NCBI GenBank assembly: GCA_934667465.1
Contig: CAKUMG010000032.1
Coordinates: 1-16,232, forward strand
From: an uncultured Actinoplanes sp.
GTDB taxonomy: Bacteria > Actinomycetota > Actinomycetes > Mycobacteriales > Micromonosporaceae
Direction: 5' to 3'
Length of the DNA: 16,232 nucleotides
Below are positions 6,770 to 12,868 of the stretch, piece by piece. How positions within the stretch are numbered: position 1 is the first letter of the stretch; each line of letters starts with the position of its first letter. The notes beneath the pieces were generated by a model. The model saw only the letters and a list, made by a program, of their open reading frames with translations, had not been told where the DNA came from and made no database searches. The translations under genes and the position numbers were made by a program.

Positions 6770-8166
6770 CGCGGCGCCCCGATCACCGCCACCCGCGCGA
6801 CCACGGGTGTGTCGCGGCTCGCGGTGATCTCGACCCGCACCGCGTCGGCCTCCACCGCCGGGAACGTGAGGATCCGCTGGTAGCCGACGGCGTTCGCCTC
6901 CCCGAGCACGATCCACCCCGCAGCCGTACGCCCGTGCGCGACCACGTGTTCGATGCGCTGCCCAAGGCTGATCTCCTCGCCGATCACGACCGCCTCGACC
7001 GGGTGCGTGCCCCCGAGATCCAGGGTCAGCGCCGGCCGCGGATCGGTGGCGTCGGGCTGCCACGGCAACCGGCCGCAGCCCGGCCACTCGTTCGCGACCC
7101 GGCCCGGCCTGCCGGAGGTGACCGACGGGGTCGCCTCGAGCCAGCGGCGGCGGAAGCTCGCGATCCGCTCCCCCAGCTCGGCCAGCACGGTCACGTCGTT
7201 CATGTGGATCACGCCGTCGGCGGTCGGGGGCACGTTGAGCAGGAAGCACGAGTTGCCGCCGACCGCGCGCAGGTAGTTCGCGAACAGCTCGCCGGCGCTC
7301 TTCACGGCGTCGTCCTCGGCGGGGTGGTGGAACCAGCCGGGCCGGATCGACGTGTTCACCTCGGCCGGGTACCAGACCAGGTCGTCGTGCCCGGCGAGGG
7401 CCGCCCGGCTGCCGAGGTCCTGTTCGTCGCTGCGCACCAGCGTCGCGAACGTGCCGTCGTCGGCCTGCTGCGACCGGGACGCGATGCGCTCGGCGTCCTG
7501 CAGCGCGCGCGGGACGACGCTCCACTCGTCGGGGCGGGTCTCGCCGGCCTCGTTGCCGCACCAGCGCACGTCCGGGCCGCAGACGCTGATCACCGCGTCC
7601 GGCTGGTGCTCGCGGATGACGGCGTAGTAGCGCTCCCAGTCGTAGGTCTGGCGCTTGCCGTTCGGGCCCTCCCCGTTCGCGCCGTCGAACCAGACCGAGA
7701 AGATCGGCCCGTACCGGGTGAGCAGCTCGGTCAGCTGCGCCACGTAGAAGTCGTCGTACGCCTTCCCGGTGCCGTACGACGCCTCGGTCCGGTCCCACGG
7801 CGACAGGTACACGCCGAACTTCAGCCCGTGGCGGCGGGCGGCCTCGGCGGTCTCCCCCACGACGTCGCGCGGGCACGGCGACGCGGCGACCGAGTACGAC
7901 GTGGCGTCGCTGGGCCAGAGGCAGAAGCCGTCGTGGTGCTTCGCGGTGAGGATGACGGCGGTCATGCCGGCGTCCTTGAGCGCGAGGATCCACTGGTCGG
8001 GGTCGAGCACGTCCGGGTCGTAGCGCGCCGGGTCGTCGTGGCCCTCGCCCCACTCGCGGTCGGTCATGCTGTTCATGCCGAAGTGGAGGAAGCCGTAGAA
8101 CTCCAGGCGCTGCCAGGCGAGCTGCCGGGCGCTCGGCCGGACGGCGGCCAGGGCGGGGGCGGTCAT
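6766..8166 (-). CDS. GH29 alpha-L-fucosidase, intracellular
   Basis: The 466-residue enzyme would remove alpha-L-fucose from oligosaccharides by a retaining mechanism. Family marks are FLHFGMNSMTDREWG (27-40), LTAKHHDGFCLWPS (73-86), GVYLSPWDR (118-126) and VWFDGANGEG, in which Asp161 is the expected nucleophile. The segment CGPDVRWCGNEAGETRPDEWS (196-216) resembles subfamily B enzymes, which favour alpha-1,3/1,4-branched fucose; the subfamily call is tentative. The last 100 residues (ALTLDLGG, RIEHVVAHGRTAAGW, RVEITAS) form a discoidin-like beta domain common in this family. There is no signal peptide, so it acts in the cytoplasm on imported sugar. CGGAGG seven bases before ATG 8166 supports the start. 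It overlaps the small membrane protein gene upstream and the foldase gene downstream, each by about 4 bases. Confidence 0.92.
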   Translation of the reverse strand: MTAPALAAVRPSARQLAWQRLEFYGFLHFGMNSMTDREWGEGHDDPARYDPDVLDPDQWILALKDAGMTAVILTAKHHDGFCLWPSDATSYSVAASPCPRDVVGETAEAARRHGLKFGVYLSPWDRTEASYGTGKAYDDFYVAQLTELLTRYGPIFSVWFDGANGEGPNGKRQTYDWERYYAVIREHQPDAVISVCGPDVRWCGNEAGETRPDEWSVVPRALQDAERIASRSQQADDGTFATLVRSDEQDLGSRAALAGHDDLVWYPAEVNTSIRPGWFHHPAEDDAVKSAGELFANYLRAVGGNSCFLLNVPPTADGVIHMNDVTVLAELGERIASFRRRWLEATPSVTSGRPGRVANEWPGCGRLPWQPDATDPRPALTLDLGGTHPVEAVVIGEEISLGQRIEHVVAHGRTAAGWIVLGEANAVGYQRILTFPAVEADAVRVEITASRDTPVVARVAVIGAPR

Positions 8167-8327
8167 CGGTACCTCCGGTTGTACTCGGCGAGCAGCACCA
8201 GCAGGACGCCGAGCGCGGCGAGCATGGCGGCGAGGCTGCCCCAGCCGATCGAGGGGCGCAGCACGATCACGGCGGCGACGCAGGCCAGCGCGGCGACGAC
8301 GCGCAGGGCGAGGAACAACAGGTTCAC
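8163..8327 (-). CDS. Small two-helix membrane protein within the sugar transporter operon
   Basis: This 54-residue frame starts at GTG 8327 with AAGGG about six bases upstream. It encodes NLLFLALRVVAALACVAAVI, a loop with LRPSIGWG, then SLAAMLAALGVLLVLLAEYN and a basic RRYR end. This predicts a helical hairpin with both helices in the membrane. It lies immediately after the MalG-like permease (stop 8330-8332) and its stop overlaps the fucosidase start (ATGA), so it fills the gap between two solid genes and should be translated with them. TTG at 8333, overlapping the permease stop, is an alternative start. I know no defined family. It may be a transporter accessory subunit; the alternative is a fortuitous hydrophobic frame, which the exact overlap makes less likely. 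Confidence 0.65.
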   Translation of the reverse strand: MNLLFLALRVVAALACVAAVIVLRPSIGWGSLAAMLAALGVLLVLLAEYNRRYR

Positions 8328-8329
8328 GA

Positions 8330-9208
8330 TCAACCCTTCACGCCGCCGGCGGCCATGCCCTCGACGAGGCGGCGCTGGATCAGGGCGTAGACGAGGAGGA
8401 CGGGGACGATCACGATCACCATGCCGGCGTACAGGCGCCCGTAGTCGGCGGCCGCCTTCTGCGCGGTGAACAGGTTGAGCAGGCCGACCTGCACGGTCTT
8501 GTTGTCGCCGGGCAGCAGGGTCAGCGAGATGATGAAGTCGTTCCAGTACGCGAGGAAGTTGAACAGGATCACGGTGGTGACCGCCGGGCGGGCCATCGGC
8601 AGCATGATCCGGGTCATCACCGCGAACCGGGACGCGCCGTCGAGCGACGCGGCCTCCTCGTAGTCGACCGGGATGCTGCGGAAGTACGCGGTCAGCAGGT
8701 AGATCGAGAACGGGATCGACGTGGCCGCGTAGACCAGCGACAGCATGCCCGGGTTGTCGATGAAGAAGCCGCCGGGCATCAGGTCCACGATCGCGCGGTC
8801 CCAGTCGACGAGCATCAGGAAGATCGGCACGACGATGTAGTTGACGTTGACGAACAGGCCGGCCAGCAGCGCCGTCTCGACCAGGCCCCTGCCGCGGAAC
8901 TCGTACCGGGCGATGACGTACGCGGCGGGCACCGACACCAGCAGCACGAGCACCAGGCCGAGCAGCGTCACCAGCAGCGAGGTCAGGAAGTACCGGCCGA
9001 TGCCCGCGTCCACGAACGCGTCCGCGTAGTTCTGCAGCCGCAGGCCCTCGGGCAGCGTCCACGGGTTCCCGTAGAACTCGCTCTTGCCCTTCAAGGACGC
9101 GATCAAGACCCAGGCGACGGGTACGGCGATCGCGAGCGCGATGGCGCCGACGAGCGCATAGGTCAGCCCTCTGCCCGTACGGGCGCGCTTCTCTTGCATT
9201 GTCGTCAT
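8330..9208 (-). CDS. CUT1-family sugar ABC transporter permease (MalG-like)
   Basis: The 292-residue protein has about six membrane segments, beginning LTYALVGAIALAIAVPVAWVLIASLK (15-40). The cytoplasmic EAA loop YEEAASLDGASRFAVMTRIMLP (183-204) contacts the ATPase subunit. N-terminal KGKSEFYGNPWTLPEGLRLQNY and the C-terminal GLLNLFTAQ plus YALIQRRLVEGMAAGGVKG are typical of the MalG/second-permease branch for di- and oligosaccharides. It pairs with the MalF-like permease encoded 13 bases upstream. ATG 9208 has no strong Shine-Dalgarno sequence, so translation may depend on coupling with the upstream gene; ATG three codons downstream is an alternative. No ATPase gene is present in this window; actinobacteria often share one MsiK-type ATPase among such transporters. 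Confidence 0.93.
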   Translation of the reverse strand: MTTMQEKRARTGRGLTYALVGAIALAIAVPVAWVLIASLKGKSEFYGNPWTLPEGLRLQNYADAFVDAGIGRYFLTSLLVTLLGLVLVLLVSVPAAYVIARYEFRGRGLVETALLAGLFVNVNYIVVPIFLMLVDWDRAIVDLMPGGFFIDNPGMLSLVYAATSIPFSIYLLTAYFRSIPVDYEEAASLDGASRFAVMTRIMLPMARPAVTTVILFNFLAYWNDFIISLTLLPGDNKTVQVGLLNLFTAQKAAADYGRLYAGMVIVIVPVLLVYALIQRRLVEGMAAGGVKG

Positions 9209-9221
9209 GGCTGATCCGATC

Positions 9222-10169
9222 TCAGAACTGCAGCGGCTCGCGCTTGGTCGCCCGGCTCACGAGCAGCGACACGAGGAAGGAGAAGACGAAGATGACCACG
9301 CCGATGGCCATGCCGTAGCCGTACGACGAGTTCGTGTACGCCTGCTTGTACATGTAGCTGAGCAGCACCTCGGACGAGCCGTCCGGGCCGCCGCCGGTCA
9401 TGGCGCGCACCAGCACGAAGCTCAGGTTGACCGCGCTCATGATGAAGAACGTGAGCGTGGTGCGCAGGTTCTGCCAGATCAGCGGCATCGTGATGGTGAA
9501 GAACTGCTTCGCCGCGGACGCGCCGTCCATCGAGCTCGCCTCGTAGAGCTCCTCGGGGATGCTCGCCATGCTCGACATGTAGAGCACCATGTAGTAGCCG
9601 AGCGACTGCCAGACCATCGCGAGCGCGACCGACCAGAGCACGAGCTTCTGGTCACCGAGCCACACCTGCTGCAGGCCGTCCAGCGACAGCGCCCGCAGCG
9701 TACCGTTGATCAGGCCGTTCTCCTGGTCGTAGATGGCCGAGAAGATCGCGGCGATGACGACGACGGAGAGCACGTTGGGCACGTAGAGCACGAACCGGTA
9801 GAGGTTGCGGCCGCGCAGCTTCTGCCGGGTCATGATCGCGGCGAGGAAGAGCCCCATGCCCATCGTCACGATCGTCACCACGATGAGCAGCGCGACGGTG
9901 TTCTGGAAGGCTCGCAGGAACTGCTGGTCGTCGAGGAGCTTGGTGAAGTTGTCCAGCCCGACGAACCGCATCGTGGGCGAGAAGCCGCTCCACTGGTAGA
10001 ACGACATCCGGAACACGTTGATCGTCGGCCAGATCATGAACACCGCGAACAACACCAGCGCCGGGATCAGGCACGCGGCCACGAACGTGCCGTTGCCCCG
10101 TTTGCGCTTCGTGGCCGGTGCCGACACCTTCGTCTCGGTCCGCGTCGGTGGAGGGGAGAGTGTCGTCAC
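9222..10169 (-). CDS. CUT1-family sugar ABC transporter permease (MalF-like)
   Basis: The 315-residue protein has a charged cytoplasmic head (about 1-27, KRKRGNG) and about six membrane segments, starting VAACLIPALVLFAVFMIWPTI (30-50). The signature following them is FRMSFYQWSGF...FVGLDNFTKLL. The EAA loop PEELYEASSMDGASAAKQFFTITMPL (205-230) is present. It forms the channel with the MalG-like partner encoded next. The start is GTG at 10169; AAAGGA lies about 12 bases upstream, a longer than ideal spacing. A large hairpin lies between this gene and the upstream binding-protein gene, which would lower its expression relative to the binding protein. Confidence 0.93.
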   Translation of the reverse strand: MTTLSPPPTRTETKVSAPATKRKRGNGTFVAACLIPALVLFAVFMIWPTINVFRMSFYQWSGFSPTMRFVGLDNFTKLLDDQQFLRAFQNTVALLIVVTIVTMGMGLFLAAIMTRQKLRGRNLYRFVLYVPNVLSVVVIAAIFSAIYDQENGLINGTLRALSLDGLQQVWLGDQKLVLWSVALAMVWQSLGYYMVLYMSSMASIPEELYEASSMDGASAAKQFFTITMPLIWQNLRTTLTFFIMSAVNLSFVLVRAMTGGGPDGSSEVLLSYMYKQAYTNSSYGYGMAIGVVIFVFSFLVSLLVSRATKREPLQF

Positions 10170-10193
10170 CGCTTACCGGTCCTTTGCTGGGGT

Positions 10194-10230
10194 CCGGCGG
10201 CAGCCCGATCTGGGGTCGGGCCGCCGCCGG
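10194..10230 (-). terminator. Intercistronic hairpin after the binding-protein gene
   Basis: CCGGCGGCAGCCCGA (10194-10208) pairs at 14 of 15 positions with TCGGGCCGCCGCCGG (10216-10230) around a 7-base loop. It lies in the 160-base gap between the binding-protein and first permease genes. There is no T-run. Such hairpins after binding-protein genes usually act as partial terminators or stabilise the upstream mRNA, giving more binding protein than permease. Confidence 0.6.
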
Positions 10231-10253
10231 AGTCTTTGATCCTCAGAGGTCTT

Positions 10254-10271
10254 GGATCACGCAGGTGATCC
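10254..10271. other. Small perfect inverted repeat in the same gap
   Basis: GGATCAC (10254-10260) and GTGATCC (10265-10271) pair perfectly around GCAG. On the minus strand it is the first hairpin after the binding-protein stop, about 60 bases downstream of it. It may act together with the larger hairpin at 10194-10230 or be a protein site. Confidence 0.35.
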
Positions 10272-10329
10272 CTCGGCGGGAGCGACGGTCTGTACCCACC
10301 ACCCCGCTACGACATCCTTAATTTGATCT

Positions 10330-11646
10330 TTAGGAGCCGGCCTGGCGGAGCTTCTCGCTGGCGTCGTGCAGGGCGTTCTGCCAGTCGTCGACCGTCTTGT
10401 CGCCGCTGATGATGCTGTTGGCGGTGTCGAACAGCGTCGCCTTGATGTCCACGCCCTCGACCGGCGTCGTGGCCGCGAAGCCGCCGACCAGCGCCGCCGT
10501 GTTCGGGTCCTCGTAGAGCTTGTAGAACTCGGCGTTCTCCTCGGTGAGCGACGCCGCGATGCCCTTGATCGGCTGGATCGCGCTCGACTTGGCGAAGATC
10601 TTGGCGGCCTCGTCCGAGTAGAGGTAGGCGACGAAGTCCTTGGCGGCGTCCTTGTTCTCGGCGGCGCTGGGCACCCACACCGACTCGACGGACGTGGTCA
10701 GGTAGCGCTTGCTGCCCGCGGTCACGGCCGGCAGCGGCGTGAGGCCCCACTGGAAGCCTTCGGCGCGCGGCGCGTCCTTCATCTCGCCGACGATCCAGGT
10801 GCCGTTCGGCATGAACAGCGCCTTGTTGTCCAGGATCGACTGCTGGTTCTTCGTGAAGTCCTGCTCGTTGGCGTAGCCGACGGTGGTGGGCGCGGCGTAG
10901 GACAGCAGCCGGGTGGTGACGTCGAGGACCTGGCGGGCCTGGGCCGACTTCCAGACGTCCTGCTTGTACGTCATGACGTCGGTGTAGAACTGCTCGCCGC
11001 CGACGTTGGCGAGCAGCGCGAAGAAGTAGCCGTCGAGGTAGCCGGCGGTCGGGTAGGTGAACAGCGAGGTGCCCTCGGCCTTGGCCTTGTCGCCGAGCGC
11101 GAACATCTCGTCCCACGTCGCCGGGACCTGCCAGCCCTTCTCGGCGAACAGGCCCTTGTTGTAGAACAGGCCGGTGGGCGCGTAGTACGTCGGCAGCAGG
11201 TAGGTCTTGCCGTCGCCGTACGGGTCGGTGTTGAGGTTGCCGACGATGCCGTCGGTGAGCTTGTCCTTGACCGTGGTCTGCTCGCCGGGGACGGTCGCGC
11301 CGAGCACGCCGGTGAGGTCCTCGAGGGCCTTGTCCTTGACCAGCGTCTCGGTGAGCGCGGCCTTGCGGCCCTGGCCCAGCACGACGACATCGGGGAACTT
11401 GCCGGCCTTCATGTTGGGGCTGATCTCGTCCTCGATGCTCTTCGAGATCTGCAGCTGGACGTCGAGGCCGGGGTTCTTCGCCTTGTAGGCGTCGATCACC
11501 TCGGTGTACATGTCGCGGCCGTAGCCGCCCTCGAGCGCGGCGACCTTGAGCACCTTGCTGTCGGACTCGGCACCGCCGCCGCCACCGCAGCCGGCGAGCA
11601 GGCCGAGCGCCGTGGCGGCTGCCGCCAGGGCGAGAGATTTCTTCAT
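10330..11646 (-). CDS. Sugar-binding lipoprotein of a CUT1 ABC transporter (SBP family 1)
   Basis: The 438-residue protein has a lipoprotein signal MKKSLALAAAATALGLLAGC with lipobox LLAGC, so Cys20 is lipidated and the protein is anchored outside the membrane. After a Gly-rich linker come features of family 1 solute-binding proteins: YTEVIDAYKAKNPGLDVQLQ, FPDVVVLGQG, YLLPTYYAPTGLFYNKGLFAEKGWQVPATWDEM and NKALFMPNGTWIVGEM. It captures the oligosaccharide and passes it to the two permeases. The C-terminal helical part (TVDDWQNALHDASEKLRQ) is normal, and the length fits the family. ATG 11646 is preferred over an upstream in-frame ATG at 11739 because the signal peptide begins here and GGAAGGA lies 10 bases upstream. 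An operator-like sequence lies about 60 bases upstream of the start. Confidence 0.95.
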   Translation of the reverse strand: MKKSLALAAAATALGLLAGCGGGGGAESDSKVLKVAALEGGYGRDMYTEVIDAYKAKNPGLDVQLQISKSIEDEISPNMKAGKFPDVVVLGQGRKAALTETLVKDKALEDLTGVLGATVPGEQTTVKDKLTDGIVGNLNTDPYGDGKTYLLPTYYAPTGLFYNKGLFAEKGWQVPATWDEMFALGDKAKAEGTSLFTYPTAGYLDGYFFALLANVGGEQFYTDVMTYKQDVWKSAQARQVLDVTTRLLSYAAPTTVGYANEQDFTKNQQSILDNKALFMPNGTWIVGEMKDAPRAEGFQWGLTPLPAVTAGSKRYLTTSVESVWVPSAAENKDAAKDFVAYLYSDEAAKIFAKSSAIQPIKGIAASLTEENAEFYKLYEDPNTAALVGGFAATTPVEGVDIKATLFDTANSIISGDKTVDDWQNALHDASEKLRQAGS

Positions 11647-11706
11647 CTGTATGTGGTCCTTCCGTGGTGCCGCGCCCTCGAGGCGACCGTGCAGGCCGCC
11701 GGACGT

Positions 11707-11728
11707 TGTTACGGTGGCATCGATAACA
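11707..11728. promoter_or_regulatory. Putative LacI-family operator upstream of the binding-protein gene
   Basis: TGTTACGGTG followed by GCATCGATAACA. The right-hand 15 bases, TGGCATCGATAACAT (through 11729), are identical to the site in the lacI/GH35 intergenic region; the left arm keeps TGTTAC but has one base fewer before the shared core. The CG-centred ATCGAT core within an inverted TGTTA/TAACA frame is typical of LacI-family sites. It lies about 60 bases upstream of the binding-protein start. I see no convincing promoter hexamers around it. Confidence 0.7.
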
Positions 11729-11769
11729 TCAGGAATCAAGAGGGCGTTACGAAAATGCGGACCCCGGGT

Positions 11770-12789
11770 TCACCGGGACCGCGGCGCCGCCGTCGAGGCG
11801 CGCACGGACAGTGCCGGCGCGGACACGGATCCGCCGTCGCCGGCGTCCAGCAGCAGCGCCACCGCGGCCTCGCCGGACTGGTAGAAGTCCTGGCGCACGG
11901 TGGTCAGCGGGGGGTGACAGTATGCCGCGAGCGCGATGTCGTCGACGCCCACGATGGACACGTCCTCCGGCACGCCGCGGCCCCGCTCGCGCAGCGCCTT
12001 GATCAGCCCGAACGCCATCTCGTCGCTGGCGGCGAACACCGCGGTGACGTCCGGGATCATCGCGATGATCTGCCCCTGCCGGTAGCCGGACTCCGGCGAC
12101 CAGTCCCCCTCCAGGGGTGGCGGCGCCTCGATCCCCGCCTCGGCCAGGCACTCCTGCCAGCCCTGCCGCCGCTGCCGCGCCTCGATCCACTCGTCCGGCC
12201 CGGCGACGTGCCACACCTGACGGTGCCCGAGGTCGAGCAGGTGCTGGGTGGCGACCCGGCCGGCCTCGCGCTGGTCGATGCCGAGCACGCGGGCGCCCTC
12301 GGTGCGCGAGCCGTCGAGCGTGACCGTGGGGATGTCGCGGGTGATGTCCTCCATCTTCTGCGTGACCGAGATCAGCGGGACGGCGATGACGATGCCGTCG
12401 ACGCCCTGGTCGGCGAGCTTGGACAGGGACCGTTCCATCAGCGCGGTGTCCAGGCCGGCGATGGTCGCGATGCTCACCGCGAAGCCGGCCCGGCCGGCGG
12501 CCGCCTCGACGCCGGCGGTCACCGCGGACCGGGAGTAGTAGCCGCCGGACTGCAGCAGGACCAGGCCGATCGTGTGGCTGCGCCCCGAGGAGAGCACCCG
12601 GGCGGCGTTGTTGAAGCGGTAGCCGAGCTGCTCGACGGCGGCCAGCACGCGGCGGCGGGTCTCCGGGTTGACGTTGGGCGCGTCGCGCAGCGCCCGGGAC
12701 ACGGTCTGCGCCGACACTCCGGCGGTCCTGGCCACGTCGGCCATGCTCGGCTGCCGGGCCGGCCCAGGCCGGGCCGTCGCGTCGGTCAT
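11770..12789 (-). CDS. LacI-family transcriptional repressor of the glycan locus
   Basis: The 339-residue protein has the N-terminal helix-turn-helix SMADVARTAGVSAQTVSRALRD (15-36) and the hinge helix NNAARVLSSGRS (60-71) that inserts into the operator centre. A periplasmic-binding-protein-like effector domain follows (TIGLVLLQSGGYYSRSAVTAGVE, GVDGIVIAVPLIS, TAVFAASDEMAFGLIKALRERG, VSIVGVDDIALAAYCHPPLTTVRQD). It would bind DNA without sugar and release it when an imported oligosaccharide or breakdown product binds. AAGGAGC seven bases upstream fixes ATG 12789; in-frame codons further upstream lack a comparable site. It is followed by the transporter operon on the same strand and is divergent from GH35. 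Candidate operators occur on both sides of the gene, so autoregulation is likely. Confidence 0.94.
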   Translation of the reverse strand: MTDATARPGPARQPSMADVARTAGVSAQTVSRALRDAPNVNPETRRRVLAAVEQLGYRFNNAARVLSSGRSHTIGLVLLQSGGYYSRSAVTAGVEAAAGRAGFAVSIATIAGLDTALMERSLSKLADQGVDGIVIAVPLISVTQKMEDITRDIPTVTLDGSRTEGARVLGIDQREAGRVATQHLLDLGHRQVWHVAGPDEWIEARQRRQGWQECLAEAGIEAPPPLEGDWSPESGYRQGQIIAMIPDVTAVFAASDEMAFGLIKALRERGRGVPEDVSIVGVDDIALAAYCHPPLTTVRQDFYQSGEAAVALLLDAGDGGSVSAPALSVRASTAAPRSR

Positions 12790-12820
12790 GGAAGCTCCTT
12801 GCTGGGCGGCAGTGAAGGGG

Positions 12821-12826
12821 ATCATA
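12821..12826 (-). promoter_or_regulatory. Candidate -10 element for the lacI gene
   Basis: Minus-strand TATGAT matches five of six consensus positions and lies about 32 bases upstream of the lacI start codon. The matching -35 position falls inside the operator at 12834-12856 and shows no good hexamer, so a repressor bound there would block this promoter (autoregulation, inferred). Confidence 0.4.
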
Positions 12827-12832
12827 GCGCCG

Positions 12833-12862
12833 TTGTTACCGATGGCATCGATAACATAGGCT
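12833..12862 (+). promoter_or_regulatory. Candidate promoter of the GH35 gene, likely leaderless
   Basis: TTGTTA (12833-12838) and TAGGCT (12857-12862) are 18 bases apart. TAGGCT fits the actinomycete -10 pattern TAGRRT loosely. Transcription about seven bases further on would begin at or next to the GTG start codon at 12869. There is no Shine-Dalgarno sequence, which fits a leaderless message. The LacI-type operator fills the spacer. Confidence 0.5.
12834..12856. promoter_or_regulatory. Putative LacI-family operator between lacI and GH35
   Basis: A near-perfect palindrome: left arm TGTTACCGATG, central G, right arm CATCGATAACA, with one mismatch between arms. It shares its last 13 bases and the flanking T with the site at 11707-11728. 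It lies within the candidate GH35 promoter and over the expected -35 region of lacI, so one bound repressor could control both directions. Confidence 0.75.
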
Positions 12863-12868
12863 CGCGCC

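Noticed and set aside
11647..11739. Upstream in-frame ATG (11739) for the binding-protein gene
   Set aside because: It would add 31 residues before the lipoprotein signal, cover the operator-like site, and ignore the ribosome binding site that serves ATG 11646.
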